NCBI GenBank assembly: GCA_027484605.1
Contig: JAIXSR010000089.1
Coordinates: forward strand, 31,105 to 95,104
Length of the DNA: 64,000 nt
Source: Hyphomicrobiales bacterium
GTDB taxonomy: Bacteria; Pseudomonadota; Alphaproteobacteria; Rhizobiales; Beijerinckiaceae
Direction of reading: 5' to 3'
A program made the translations under genes and the position numbers. Under the pieces are notes generated by a model. That model saw only the letters and a list, made by a program, of their open reading frames with translations. It searched no databases and was not told where the DNA came from. This document shows, piece after piece, positions 44,671 through 53,943 of the stretch (positions within the stretch are counted from its first letter, which is position 1; every line of letters begins with the position of its first letter).

Positions 44671-45745
44671 ACATCTGGTCGAAATCCACCGCAAGCCGAT
44701 CGCCCGTCGGCCGGCACTGGCAGGTCAGCACATAGCCGGCCTCGACCTCCCAGGGCTCGAGGCTGAAATTGACATCCATGGCCGCCGTGCCGTCGGTCAC
44801 CTTGGCGCGGCAGGTGCAGCACATCCCGCCCCGGCAGGAATAGGGCACGTCGAGGCCGGCGCGCTCGGCAGCTTCCAGCACCGTTTCGCCCGGCCGGAGC
44901 GTGATGGCGTGGCTCTGGCCGTCATGGGTCAGATGCAGCGGAATGCCCGGCGCCGCGCCGGCAGCCGGCTTCGGCTTCGCCCCCGCCACGCGCGGCGCGT
45001 TGGCGGTGAACAGCTCGACATGGATCCGCTCCGGGCCGGCGCCGAGATCGGCAAGGACCGCCTTCGCCCCCGCGATCATCTCCTCCGGACCGCAGAGATA
45101 GACATCGTCGATCGCTTCGACCCCGCCAAGCGTTTTCACCAGCAGGGCGATCTTCTCTGCCGTCATGCGGCCGTTGAGCAGGTCGATATCCTGCGCCTCG
45201 CGGCTGAGGATATGGTGCACGGCCAGCCGGCCGAGATGCCGGTCCTTCAGGTCCTCGAGCTGTTCGCGGAACAGGATGCCGGCGGAGTTCCGGTTGCCGT
45301 AGAACAGGGTCAGCCGGCAATCCGGGTCCCGGGCCAGCCGGGTGCGGATGATCGAGAGGATGGGCGTGATGCCCGAACCGGCAGCGAAGAACACGAGATG
45401 CCCGCCGCTGGCCTCGCGGCTGGCAGCACCGAACCGGCCCATCGGCGTCATCACCTCCAGGGTGGCGCCTGCCTGCAACGCGCGGTTGGCGAAGGTGGAG
45501 AAGGCCCCGCCCTCGACCTCCTTGATCGCCACGCGCAATTCGCCCTCGTCCTCGCCGGTGCAGATCGAATAGGAACGCCGCAATTCCTCGCCCTCGATCA
45601 CCGCGCGCAGGGTGAGATACTGCCCCTGCTCGAAGCGATAGGCCTGCGACAGTTCCGCCGGCACCGCGAAGGCGATCGACACGGCATCCGGGGTTTCGCG
45701 GCGGATCTCGCGGATCGGCAGGGCATGGAAGCGGGGCGTCGACAT
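44669..45745 (-). CDS. paaE: Phenylacetyl-CoA epoxidase reductase subunit
   Basis: This 358-residue flavo-iron-sulfur reductase passes NADPH electrons to the PaaA di-iron site. The FAD-binding motif is RRSYSIC, the NADPH-binding part has AAGSGITPILSIIRT, and a C-terminal plant-type 2Fe-2S domain has CRGGMCCTCRAKV with a final CQC. An extra cysteine stands beside the second cluster ligand. The ATG at 45745 removes an unrelated upstream extension. It is the last gene of the paaABCDE operon. Confidence 0.93.
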   Translation of the reverse strand: MSTPRFHALPIREIRRETPDAVSIAFAVPAELSQAYRFEQGQYLTLRAVIEGEELRRSYSICTGEDEGELRVAIKEVEGGAFSTFANRALQAGATLEVMTPMGRFGAASREASGGHLVFFAAGSGITPILSIIRTRLARDPDCRLTLFYGNRNSAGILFREQLEDLKDRHLGRLAVHHILSREAQDIDLLNGRMTAEKIALLVKTLGGVEAIDDVYLCGPEEMIAGAKAVLADLGAGPERIHVELFTANAPRVAGAKPKPAAGAAPGIPLHLTHDGQSHAITLRPGETVLEAAERAGLDVPYSCRGGMCCTCRAKVTDGTAAMDVNFSLEPWEVEAGYVLTCQCRPTGDRLAVDFDQM

Positions 45746-45753
45746 GGCAGGCC

Positions 45754-46272
45754 TCAGATGCATTTGAAATAGTCGAAGGGCTCGCGGCAGCGGCGGCAGC
45801 GCCAATGCGCCTTGCAGGCCGTGGAGCCGAATTCGGAGACGCGTTCGGTCTCGGCCGAACCGCAATGCGGGCAGGCGACCTCATCCACCCCGAACAGGGC
45901 GGCGCGGCCCTTGGCCTTGCCGACCGGCGGCGCGATGCCATAGGCGCGGAGCTTTTCCTTGCCGGCCTCGCTCATCCAGTCGGTCGTCCAGGCCGGGCTG
46001 AGCGAGAGGCTCACCTTGCGCCGCGTGATCCCCGCCTTCTCGAGCGCGAGATCGACCTGCACCGCGATCATGTCCATGGCCGGACAGCCCGAATAGGTCG
46101 GCGTGATCGTGACCTCGATCCCCGCCTGGCCGCGCGTCACCGCGCGCAGCACGCCGAGATCGGCGATGGTCAGGACCGGTACTTCCGGATCGCAGACCGA
46201 GGCCGCCGCCGCATACGCCGCCGCCAGCTCGGCATCGCCGGTTTCCGGCGGGAAGCTCAGCACCGCGCCCAT
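45754..46272 (-). CDS. paaD: Phenylacetyl-CoA epoxidase assembly protein PaaD
   Basis: This 172-residue protein has an N-terminal DUF59/MIP18-type domain (VCDPEVPVLTIADLGVLRAV, TPTYSGCPAMDMI). Its C-terminal cysteine-rich module (CPHCGS, CKAHWRCRRCREPFDYFKC) is fitted for metal binding. PaaD is thought to help mature the Fe-S cluster of the epoxidase complex. It lies four bases after paaC and eight before paaE. A longer frame exists upstream but overlaps paaC. Confidence 0.92.
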   Translation of the reverse strand: MGAVLSFPPETGDAELAAAYAAAASVCDPEVPVLTIADLGVLRAVTRGQAGIEVTITPTYSGCPAMDMIAVQVDLALEKAGITRRKVSLSLSPAWTTDWMSEAGKEKLRAYGIAPPVGKAKGRAALFGVDEVACPHCGSAETERVSEFGSTACKAHWRCRRCREPFDYFKCI

Positions 46273-46276
46273 CGCC

Positions 46277-47029
46277 TCACCACGTCGCGCCGGGATAGGT
46301 GCGCTGCATGAATTGCAGGTCACTCAGCAGATGGCCGAGATGCTCGGAATGCTCGCCGCGCCGGCCGCCGGTCTGCATCCAGCCGTCGCGGGGGCATGTG
46401 AGCAGCGCCTCGCCAAAGACATGGGCGATGGTCTCGTCCCAGATCGGCCGGATCACCGCCGGATCGACCGCGATCCCGGCATCGACCAAAGCCTGCTCGA
46501 CGCTGTCCATCTCGAACATCTCGCCGGTGAAGGGCCAGAGATCCTCGAGCGCTTCCCTGAGCCGGGCGGCGCTCTCCTCGGTGCCGTCGCCGAGGCGGAT
46601 CACCCATTCCCCGGCATGGCGGACGTGATAGGCCATTTCCTTGACCGCCTTCGCCGCGATGGCGGCGAGGGTCTCGTCCTTCGAGGCCGCGAGCCGTTCG
46701 AAATAGGGATGCATGAAGGCGGCATAGAGAAACTGCCGCAGGATCGTGAAGGCGAAATCACCGCGCGGCCGCTCGACCAGCAGGATGTTCCGCCAGTCCG
46801 GGCAATCCCGGAGATAGGCGAGGTCATCCTCGCTGCGGCCCTTGCCCTCGACAGATCCGGCATGGGTGTAGAGGTTGCGGGCCTGCCCGATCAGGTCGAG
46901 CGCCATATTGGCAAGCGCAAGGTCTTCCTCGAGCATCGGGCCGTGGCCACACCATTCCGACAGGCGATGCCCGAGAACGAGGGCATTGTCCGCCAGCCGG
47001 AGCGTATAGGTGAAGAGCGGCGTTTCCAT
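46277..47029 (-). CDS. paaC: Phenylacetyl-CoA epoxidase structural subunit PaaC
   Basis: This 250-residue ferritin-like subunit pairs with PaaA but does not carry the active metal centre. Typical PaaC stretches are LADNALVLGHRLSEWCGHGP, DLIGQARNLYTHAG and ETIAHVFGEALL. The ATG at 47029 shares a base with the paaB stop; the open frame upstream is spurious because it would overlap paaB. Confidence 0.93.
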   Translation of the reverse strand: METPLFTYTLRLADNALVLGHRLSEWCGHGPMLEEDLALANMALDLIGQARNLYTHAGSVEGKGRSEDDLAYLRDCPDWRNILLVERPRGDFAFTILRQFLYAAFMHPYFERLAASKDETLAAIAAKAVKEMAYHVRHAGEWVIRLGDGTEESAARLREALEDLWPFTGEMFEMDSVEQALVDAGIAVDPAVIRPIWDETIAHVFGEALLTCPRDGWMQTGGRRGEHSEHLGHLLSDLQFMQRTYPGATW

Positions 47030-47316
47030 CACATATGCCCCACTTCCTCCGGCACCTCGTAGAAGGTGGGATGGCGGTAGATCTTCGAGGCGGTCGGCTC
47101 GAACAGCGCATCCTTGTCCTGCGGATCGGAGGCCGTGATGGCGCTGGACGGCACCACCCAGATCGACAGCCCCTCCCCCCGGCGGGTATAGACATCGCGG
47201 GCGGCCTGCAGCGCCATCTCGGCATCGGGCGCATGCAGCGAACCGCAATGGCGATGGCTGAGCCCGGTGCGGGAGCGGATGAACACTTCCCAGAGCGGCA
47301 TGGTTTTCTCGGTCAT
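47029..47316 (-). CDS. paaB: Phenylacetyl-CoA epoxidase subunit PaaB
   Basis: This 95-residue small subunit bridges the PaaAC units of the epoxidase. It has the PaaB core PLWEVFIRSRTGLSHRHCGS, then APDAEMALQAARDVYTRRGE and FYEVPEEVGHM at the end. The ATG at 47316 has GAGGA upstream and yields the standard length. It lies ten bases after paaA. Confidence 0.95.
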   Translation of the reverse strand: MTEKTMPLWEVFIRSRTGLSHRHCGSLHAPDAEMALQAARDVYTRRGEGLSIWVVPSSAITASDPQDKDALFEPTASKIYRHPTFYEVPEEVGHM

Positions 47317-47326
47317 TGCTGTATCC

Positions 47327-48322
47327 TCACTCCGCCGCGATCTTCGCCGCCGCCTTGCGGGCCGCGCGCTTTTCGGCATGGGCCAGGGCGGCTTCGCGCA
47401 CCCAGGCGCCTTCATCATGCGCCTTCTGCCGCGCCTTCAGCCGCTCGCGGTTGCAGGGCCCCTCGCCCCGCACCACGCGGTTGAACTCGCTCCAGTCGAT
47501 CGGGCCATGCTCCCAATGCCCGGTCACCGCGTTGAGGCGGAGGTCGGGATCCGGGAAGGTCAGGCCGAGAAAATGGCCCTGCGGCACCGTGGCATCGATG
47601 AATTTCTGGCGCAGGTCATCATTGGAGAAGCGCTTGATCTTCCAGGCCATGTTCTGGTCGGAATGCTGGCTGTCCCGGTCGGACGGGCCGAACATCATCA
47701 GGGCCGGCCACCACCAGCGATTGAGTGAATCCTGCGCCATCTTCTTCTGGGCCGGGCTGCCCTTGGCCAGCGTCATGACGATCTCGTAGCCCTGGCGCTG
47801 GTGGAAGCTCTCTTCCTTGCAGATGCGGATCATCGCCCGCGCATAGGGCCCGTAGGAACAGCGGCAGAGCGGGATCTGGTTCATGATCGCCGCGCCATCG
47901 ACCAGCCAGCCGATCATGCCCATATCGGCCCAGCTCGGCGTGGGATAATTGAAGATCGAGGAGTATTTCGCCTTGCCGGTGAGCAGTTGCTCGACCAGTT
48001 CCTCGCGGCTCACGCCCAGGGTCTCGGCGGCGGAATAGAGATAGAGCCCGTGGCCGCCCTCGTCCTGCACCTTGGCCAGCAAGGCAGCCTTGCGCTTCAG
48101 CGACGGCGCGCGGGTGATCCAGTTGCCCTCGGGCAGCATGCCGACAATCTCGGAATGGGCATGCTGGGAGATCTGCCGCACGAGCGTCCGGCGATAGCCT
48201 TCCGGCATCCAGTCATTCGGCTCGATCTTTTCCTCGGCATCGACGCGGTGCTGGAAACGGGCGCGCAATTCGGGGTCGTCGGCATGGGCCTTCTCGGCCA
48301 CATTGAGCGCCTGCGCATACAT
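47327..48322 (-). CDS. paaA: Phenylacetyl-CoA epoxidase catalytic subunit PaaA
   Basis: This di-iron subunit of about 331 residues inserts oxygen to form the 1,2-epoxide of phenylacetyl-CoA. The conserved core reads [20 protein letters not shown], then [19 protein letters not shown] with the E..H iron ligands, and later [14 protein letters not shown], the second ligand helix. A start at 48331 is also possible, but the GGGAGG ribosome binding site directly abuts that codon and stands nine bases from the ATG at 48322. It is the first gene of paaABCDE. Confidence 0.94.
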   Translation of the reverse strand: MYAQALNVAEKAHADDPELRARFQHRVDAEEKIEPNDWMPEGYRRTLVRQISQHAHSEIVGMLPEGNWITRAPSLKRKAALLAKVQDEGGHGLYLYSAAETLGVSREELVEQLLTGKAKYSSIFNYPTPSWADMGMIGWLVDGAAIMNQIPLCRCSYGPYARAMIRICKEESFHQRQGYEIVMTLAKGSPAQKKMAQDSLNRWWWPALMMFGPSDRDSQHSDQNMAWKIKRFSNDDLRQKFIDATVPQGHFLGLTFPDPDLRLNAVTGHWEHGPIDWSEFNRVVRGEGPCNRERLKARQKAHDEGAWVREAALAHAEKRAARKAAAKIAAE

Positions 48323-48353
48323 TCTCGGCATCCTCCCTGATGTCGTTTCGGGG

Positions 48354-48397
48354 AGTATGTTACAAAAAATATTTCTGTCAATGTTTTTGGTTACAAA
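48354..48397 (-). promoter_or_regulatory. Promoter of paaABCDE with two GTTACAAA repeats
   Basis: On the minus strand there is a perfect -35 TTGACA (48376-48381), a 16-base spacer and a -10 CATACT (48354-48359), in an AT-rich patch between the paaX stop and paaA. Two direct copies of GTTACAAA (48359-48366 and 48390-48397 on the plus strand) lie 31 bases apart and flank the promoter. They are candidate sites for PaaX or the TetR-type regulator. Confidence 0.55.
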
Positions 48398-49206
48398 TCC
48401 ACACGCTGGGCCTCGAGCACCCGGAGCCGCGCCTCCAGCGCGCCAAGGGCCTCGTCGAACAGGCGCCGCGCCTCCGGCCCCGGCCAGTCCGGGGGCAGAA
48501 GCCCCTCCGGCAGGAACGGATCGCGCAGCACCAGCCGCCGGAATTCATGCACCAGCAGCAGCCGCGCAAGGAACGCGTCGCGCCAGCCGAGATCCGGCAC
48601 CAGCGGCATGAGCGCCGCGGCATGGCCCGCCACCATCCGGTACCCCGCCTGCAGGCCGGCCAGCGGCCAAAGTCCCTGCAGCCGCGCGGCGAGCGCGCCA
48701 TCGCCCTCGGCATGGAAGCCGGTCAGCCCCTCACCCTTGCGGTCCTCGCGCCCGGCATGGACCGGCCGGATGAAGCAAGTGGCAGCCAGCGCGCCATAGC
48801 CGCTTTCGGCCAGATCGGCGCGAAGCGCGGCGCGGTCGCTCCCCTCCTCGATCAGGACAAGATGAAGCCGGCCATCCGGCTGCGGCCGGTCATCGCCGAA
48901 GATCAGCGCCGCCGCCCGGCCGAAATCATCCTCCGCGCCGGCGGAAAGGCGGTAGAGCGCGGCCTTGCCGTCACGCTCCCGGGTCAGCGTGCCGTTCGAG
49001 ACCAGCCGTGACAGCGCCGTCCGGACCAGTCCCGGTTCGATGCCCAGTGCGCCCAGCCAGTCCTGCAGGTCGGAAAGGCGCAGCGCCTCGCCCCGCGGCA
49101 GGGCCACCACACCGAAGATCGTCACCAGCAGCGACCAGGTGCGCGGCGGCTTGCGCGCATGATGCACCGCGATCAGCGCCTGCAGGGGAGCCGGGGCCTC
49201 GGCCAT
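48391..49206 (-). CDS. paaX: Phenylacetate regulator PaaX
   Basis: This 271-residue repressor is of the PaaX family. The N-terminal winged helix (about 25-85) includes [18 protein letters not shown] and [21 protein letters not shown], and the PaaX C-terminal domain ends in a helix rich in Arg and Leu. PaaX releases DNA on binding phenylacetyl-CoA. The true start is the ATG at 49206; the upstream open frame runs into the divergent moeA-like gene. It lies 59 bases before the stated paaA region on the same strand, so it can regulate the adjacent paaABCDE promoter. This locus also has a TetR-type regulator. Confidence 0.92.
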   Translation of the reverse strand: MAEAPAPLQALIAVHHARKPPRTWSLLVTIFGVVALPRGEALRLSDLQDWLGALGIEPGLVRTALSRLVSNGTLTRERDGKAALYRLSAGAEDDFGRAAALIFGDDRPQPDGRLHLVLIEEGSDRAALRADLAESGYGALAATCFIRPVHAGREDRKGEGLTGFHAEGDGALAARLQGLWPLAGLQAGYRMVAGHAAALMPLVPDLGWRDAFLARLLLVHEFRRLVLRDPFLPEGLLPPDWPGPEARRLFDEALGALEARLRVLEAQRVDL

Positions 49207-49380
49207 GGGGAACCTCTTCCGCTCGTCCCCGCTTCCATGCGGGAAAGCGCCGGACGAGACAAGCCGCCCGTCAAGGCCCGGCAGCGGCGGGACGGCCAAA
49301 AAGCGGATGCATGGCGCCGGATTGCCTGTATACCTCCGGAAGATCCGGGCCCGGCCAACCGAAAACGCCAAGGAAGCAGC

Positions 49381-50373
49381 ATGCGGCTCACCCCCCTCGA
49401 CAGCCTGATCGCGCCCTGGCGCGCCGGCCGTCCCGATCTGCCGGTCCGGGCCATCCCGCCGGAAGCCGCCATCGGGCGGCTCGCCGCCGCTGCGGTCATC
49501 GCACCGGGGCCGATGCCGGCTGCGCCCGTCGCCCTCCGGGCCGGCCTCGCTGTCCGCGCGGAAGATCTCATCGGTGCCGGGCCGCAATCGCCGGTCATGC
49601 AGACCGGCCGCCCGCCGGCCCTCCGGCCGGGCGATCCGCTGCCCGCGGGCACCGATGCCCTGCTCGACCCCGAGGCCCTGCTCGATCAGGGCGCCTTCGT
49701 CGAGATCAGCGAAGGCGCCGTGCCGGGCCTCCATATCCGCAGGTCGGGCGAGGATCTGGCCACCGGGCAGGTCATCGTGCCGGCCGGCGGGCGGATCTCC
49801 GCCGCGCAGGCCCTTACCGCCCGGCTGGCGGGGTTCGACAGCATTGCCGTTTTCGATCTCGCCGCGACGTCGGACGGGTTCGCCCCGCCGCTCGCCGCCC
49901 TGCTCGCCCGCCTGCTGGAAGGATGCGGCATCCGGATCTCGACCGGCGGAGAGGCCCTGTTCCGGCTCGAACCGGCACGCGAGAGCCGGCCCCGCCTCGC
50001 TTTGCAGCCGGGCGAAACCGGCTGGATCGAACCGGCGGATAGGGGCTTTCGCATCGAAATGCCGCCCCGCTTCGATGGCGCCCTCGCCATGATCCTTGCC
50101 GTGATCCTGCCCCTCGTCTGCCACGGGACCGGCGCCCGGCCGGTGGCACAGACGGGGATCCTCGGCCGCAAGGTCAGCGCCGGCATCGGCAGCACCGGGA
50201 TCGCGCTGTTCCGCACCGGGGCGGACCGGCTGGAGCCGCTGGCCATCGGCGAGATCCCGCTCGCGGCCTGGCTGGCAGCGGATAGCTACGCCATCCTGCC
50301 ATCCGGCATTGAGGGCTTTGCCGCCGGCGAAACCCTCACCACATATCGTCTCGATCCGCTCCTCGCTTCGTGA
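49381..50373 (+). CDS. MoeA-like protein lacking the third domain
   Basis: This 330-residue protein resembles the N-terminal domains of molybdopterin molybdotransferase MoeA. It has LPAGTDALLDPEALLDQGAF and the IRRSGEDLATGQVIVPAGG segment. It lacks the GGTSxGxxD signature of the catalytic cofactor-binding domain, so on its own it should not insert molybdate. The ATG has AAGGAAG upstream. It is divergent from paaX and is followed directly by a second moeA-like gene with an intact signature. The pair may handle Mo-cofactor for a particular enzyme, for example the hydroxylase at 8316-11932. Confidence 0.65.
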   Translation: MRLTPLDSLIAPWRAGRPDLPVRAIPPEAAIGRLAAAAVIAPGPMPAAPVALRAGLAVRAEDLIGAGPQSPVMQTGRPPALRPGDPLPAGTDALLDPEALLDQGAFVEISEGAVPGLHIRRSGEDLATGQVIVPAGGRISAAQALTARLAGFDSIAVFDLAATSDGFAPPLAALLARLLEGCGIRISTGGEALFRLEPARESRPRLALQPGETGWIEPADRGFRIEMPPRFDGALAMILAVILPLVCHGTGARPVAQTGILGRKVSAGIGSTGIALFRTGADRLEPLAIGEIPLAAWLAADSYAILPSGIEGFAAGETLTTYRLDPLLAS

Positions 50374-50384
50374 AAGGACCTGCC

Positions 50385-52313
50385 GTGACCGAACCCCGCG
50401 CTGGCCTCGTGCAAGACCAGTTCCTGCGCATCCTCACACGCGAGGAGGCCATGCGGCGCTTTGTCGAGGCCGTGCGCCCGGCCCCGCTCGGGCGGGAAAC
50501 CTGCCCGCTGGCTGCCGCCGCGGGGCGCGTCCTGGCGGAGGATATCCGGGCTGCGGTCGATACCCCGCCCTTCGACCGCTCGGTGGTGGATGGTTTCGCC
50601 GTCCGCGCTGCCGATCTTTCCGGGGCCAGCCAGGCCGCACCGGTCATGCTGCGGCTGAATGCCGAGACGATCACCTGTGGCCATGATCCGGCCCTGACGG
50701 TGCAGCCCGGCACCGCCACCCCCATCTCCACCGGCGGGCCGATCCCGCGCGGGGCGGATGCCGTGGTGATGATCGAGCATACCGACCCCGAGGGCGAGGG
50801 GGCCATCCGCGTGGGCCGTGCCGTCACGCCCGGGCAGAACCTCTCCTATGCCGGCTCGGACATGGCCCGCGGGCAGGTGCTGCTCCATGCCGGCACATCC
50901 ATCACCGCGCGCGAGATCGGCATGCTCGCCGCCGTGGGCCTCGCCGATATCCCGGTCTGGCGGAAGCCGCGCATTGCCGTGCTCTCGACCGGCAACGAGC
51001 TTGTCGAGCCCGGCCAGCCGCTGGGCCCGGCGCGGATCTACGATTCCAACGGGCCGATCATCGCCGCCGCGATCGAGGAAAACGGCGCCATGGCCCTCCG
51101 GCTCGGCATCGTGCCGGATGACGAGGCCCGGCTTGAAGCGGCGCTGCGCGAGGCCCATGCCGCGGCGGATGCGATCATCCTTTCCGGTGGCACCTCGAAG
51201 GGCGCGGGCGATCTCACCTATCGCCTCGTCGGCCGGCTCGGCGAACCCGGGATCATCGCCCATGGCGTGGCGCTGAAGCCGGGCAAGCCGCTCTGCCTCG
51301 CGGTCTGCGATGGCAAGCCGGTCATCGTGCTGCCCGGCTTCCCGACCTCGGCCATGTTCACCTTCCACGACATGATCGTGCCCGTGCTCCGCGCCATGGC
51401 CGGCCTGCCGGCGCGTGAGGAGGCGCAGTTCGAGGCCCGCATCCCCGCGCGCATTCCCTCCGAACTGGGCCGGACGGAATTCGTGATGGTTGCGCTGGCC
51501 GAGGATGCGGAAGGGCTGGTCGCCCATCCCGTCGGCAAGGGTTCGGGCGCCGTCACCGCCTTCTCGCAAGCGGATGGCTTCGTGGCGATCGAGGCCGAGG
51601 CGGATTCGCTCCCCGCCGGGGCCTCGGTGCCGGTGACGCTGTTCTCACCCGGCATCCGCATCCCCGATCTCGTCATTATCGGCAGCCATTGCACCGGGCT
51701 GGACGCTGTCATCGGCAGCCTGCGGCAGCAGGGCCTTTCCGCCCGCATCCTCGCCCTCGGCTCGATGGGCGGGCTGGCGGCGATCAAGCGCGGCGAGGCC
51801 GATCTCGCGCCGATCCACCTGATGGACGAGGCGAGCGGCATCTACAATCGCCCGTTCCTCACCCCGGATCTCGACCTGATCCCCGGCTGGAAGCGACTTC
51901 AGGGCTTCGTCCATCGCCGGGGCGATCCGCGCTTCGAGGGGCGGAGTCTGGCAGCGGCGGTCGCCGCAGCCCTGGCCGATCCGGATTGCCTGATGGTCAA
52001 CCGCAATCAGGGCGCCGGCACGCGCACCCTGATCGAGGGCCTGCTCAAGGGCGCCCGCCCGCCGGGCTACTGGAACCAGCCCAGAGCCCATAACGCCGTT
52101 GCCGCCAGCGTGGCGCAGGGCCGCGCGGATTGGGGCATCGCCATTGCCCCGGTCGCCGCGGCGCTCGACCTCGCCTTCATCCCGCTGGCGGACGAGCACT
52201 ACGATTTCGCGGTCGCGCGCACCCCGCGCAATCCCGCCCCGATCGAGGCGTTCCGGATCGCCCTTGCCGAATCCGGCGACGCCCTGCGCGCCCTCGGCTT
52301 CACACCGGCCTAG
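50385..52313 (+). CDS. MoeA-type molybdopterin protein fused to a periplasmic-binding-like domain
   Basis: This 642-residue protein has a complete MoeA-like part (about 1-410: PPFDRSVVDGFAVRAADL, TPISTGGPIPRGADAVVMIE, VLSTGNELVEPGQPLGPARI, ILSGGTSKGAGDLTYR). A substrate-binding-like domain follows (about 420-640: GSHCTGLDAVIGSL, GSMGGLAAIKRGEADLAPIH, NRNQGAGTRTLIEGLL). No signal peptide is present, so the second domain would act in the cytoplasm, perhaps binding molybdate or tungstate. A GTG at 50385 has AAAGGA at the right distance; another GTG lies at 50370. Confidence 0.85.
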   Translation: MTEPRAGLVQDQFLRILTREEAMRRFVEAVRPAPLGRETCPLAAAAGRVLAEDIRAAVDTPPFDRSVVDGFAVRAADLSGASQAAPVMLRLNAETITCGHDPALTVQPGTATPISTGGPIPRGADAVVMIEHTDPEGEGAIRVGRAVTPGQNLSYAGSDMARGQVLLHAGTSITAREIGMLAAVGLADIPVWRKPRIAVLSTGNELVEPGQPLGPARIYDSNGPIIAAAIEENGAMALRLGIVPDDEARLEAALREAHAAADAIILSGGTSKGAGDLTYRLVGRLGEPGIIAHGVALKPGKPLCLAVCDGKPVIVLPGFPTSAMFTFHDMIVPVLRAMAGLPAREEAQFEARIPARIPSELGRTEFVMVALAEDAEGLVAHPVGKGSGAVTAFSQADGFVAIEAEADSLPAGASVPVTLFSPGIRIPDLVIIGSHCTGLDAVIGSLRQQGLSARILALGSMGGLAAIKRGEADLAPIHLMDEASGIYNRPFLTPDLDLIPGWKRLQGFVHRRGDPRFEGRSLAAAVAAALADPDCLMVNRNQGAGTRTLIEGLLKGARPPGYWNQPRAHNAVAASVAQGRADWGIAIAPVAAALDLAFIPLADEHYDFAVARTPRNPAPIEAFRIALAESGDALRALGFTPA

Positions 52314-52323
52314 ATGCACCCTG

Positions 52324-52342
52324 CCAAGGCCAACGGCCTTGG
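52324..52342. terminator. Hairpin after the moeA-like pair
   Basis: CCAAGGCC-AAC-GGCCTTGG is a perfect 8-base stem with a 3-base loop, starting 11 bases after the stop. It lies in a 145-base convergent gap toward the amidase gene. No U tract follows directly. Confidence 0.5.
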
Positions 52343-52458
52343 CGAGGAGCGAAGCGACGCCGAGCAGGCCCGTGAGGGCCGTTGCGAGGGAACTTGCCCG
52401 AGGAGACCGTCAGGTCACCTCCGAGGGCAAAAAACCTCCGAGGGACCCAAACAAAAAG

Positions 52459-53877
52459 TCAATGCCTCACCCTGGGCAGGATCGGCTGGCCGAAAGGCAG
52501 GCCGAGCAGCCCTTCGAGGAGATGCGCGCCGGCCAGCGCTGTCGCATCGGCGCGCGGCCGCGCCACGACCTGCAGCCCCACCGGCAGGCCGCTGGCCGTG
52601 AACCCGCAGGGGATGCAGACCGAGGGGCAGGCCACCAGCGTGATCGCATAGGCAATGGCCAGCCAATGGACGTAATTGTCGAATTCGACGCCGTTGCAGC
52701 GTTCGACATAGCGCTGCTCGACCGGGAAGGGCGGCACGATCGTGCCCGGCGCGAGCAGCAGGTCATAGGTGCCGAAGAATTTCAGCGTGCGCTGATACAT
52801 GGCAAGGCGCTGCGTTTCCGCCCGGGTGATCTCGTCCATCGTGAGCGCAAGGCCCTTCTCGATATTCCAGATCACTTCCGGCTTGAGCTTGTCGCGTTGG
52901 GTATCGAGCAGCGCTTTCTTCGAAATGGCGAAACCCTTGGCGCGCAGGGTGTTGAAGCTCTCATGCGCCTCGGAGAAATCCGGATGCGCCTCCTCCACGA
53001 TCGCCCCGGCTTCGGCGAAGCGCGCGGCGGCGGCACGGCAGATCGCGGCCACCTCGGCATCGACCGGGGTGATGCCGAGATCGGCCGAGAAGGCAACGCG
53101 CTTCGGCTGCCAGCCCGCGCCGAGCGCCGCGAGGAAACCGGTTGCGGGCTTGGGCAGCGAGACCGGGTCGCGGATATCCTCGCCGCTGAGCATGTCGAGG
53201 AAGAAGGCGCAATCGGCGACATTCCGCGCCATCGGTCCCTGCACGCTCAGCAGCCGGTCCATCGGCGCGGCGGGCTGCGTGGCCACGCGGCCCGGCGAAG
53301 GCCGCATGCCGACAATGCCGCAGAAACTGGCGGGATTGCGCAGCGAGCCGCCGAGATCCGAGCCATGTGCCAGCCAGGCGGTGCCGGTGGCCAGCGCCAC
53401 GGCCGAGCCGCCGGAGGAGCCGGAGGCGGAGAGCCTCGTATCCCAGGGGTTGCGGGTCGGGCCGAAAACCTCGTTGAACGTGTTGGCCCCGGCGCCGAAT
53501 TCCGGCGTGTTCGTCTTGGCATAGACGATCCCGCCCTCGGCTTCGAGCCGCTCGACCAGCGGGTCGGATTGGGCAGGGACATGATCAGCGAAGATCGGCG
53601 AGCCGAACGTGGTCCGCATGCCCGCCACTTCCGTGAGATCCTTGATGGCGACAGGCAGGCCGCAGAGCGGGCCGCGCTCGGCAACGGGCCGGGCCATCAG
53701 CGCGCGGGCCAGCTTCCGGGCACGCTCGAAATCCCGTATCGGCAGGGCATTGACCGGCGCCTCGACGGCCGCCACCCGCGCCTCGAGCGCATCGAGACAA
53801 TCGAGCGGGGTGATCTCGCCGGCCTTCAGCCGGTTCGTCACGGTCAGGGCGGATTGGGAAATCAGTTCGTCGGTCAT
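52459..53877 (-). CDS. Amidase signature family enzyme
   Basis: This 472-residue enzyme has the amidase-signature catalytic triad: K79 in LPVAIKDL, a cis-Ser in SASGSSGGSA (about 155) and the nucleophile S178 in HGSDLGGSLRNPA. The family hydrolyses amides and also includes GatA, but no gatB or gatC genes are adjacent. It is likely cytoplasmic, as no signal peptide is seen. Neighbours are the moeA-like pair (convergent) and a chemoreceptor gene on the same strand 66 bases upstream. The substrate is not determinable; an aryl amide would fit the aromatic-catabolic setting. Confidence 0.9.
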   Translation of the reverse strand: MTDELISQSALTVTNRLKAGEITPLDCLDALEARVAAVEAPVNALPIRDFERARKLARALMARPVAERGPLCGLPVAIKDLTEVAGMRTTFGSPIFADHVPAQSDPLVERLEAEGGIVYAKTNTPEFGAGANTFNEVFGPTRNPWDTRLSASGSSGGSAVALATGTAWLAHGSDLGGSLRNPASFCGIVGMRPSPGRVATQPAAPMDRLLSVQGPMARNVADCAFFLDMLSGEDIRDPVSLPKPATGFLAALGAGWQPKRVAFSADLGITPVDAEVAAICRAAAARFAEAGAIVEEAHPDFSEAHESFNTLRAKGFAISKKALLDTQRDKLKPEVIWNIEKGLALTMDEITRAETQRLAMYQRTLKFFGTYDLLLAPGTIVPPFPVEQRYVERCNGVEFDNYVHWLAIAYAITLVACPSVCIPCGFTASGLPVGLQVVARPRADATALAGAHLLEGLLGLPFGQPILPRVRH

Positions 53878-53943
53878 GGCGCCTCCTGTGGAGGCGCCAT
53901 GGTGGAGAAGCCGGCGGCGGCATGCAACCGCCGAAACGCCCGG

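Noticed and set aside
49328..49334. GTATAC motif upstream of the moeA-like pair as a GntR-type operator
   Set aside because: It is a single short palindrome with no second copy or adjacent GntR gene; chance occurrence is likely.
49207..50124. N-terminal extension of PaaX to 577 residues
   Set aside because: It is antisense to the divergent moeA-like gene; the ATG at 49206 gives the normal PaaX length.
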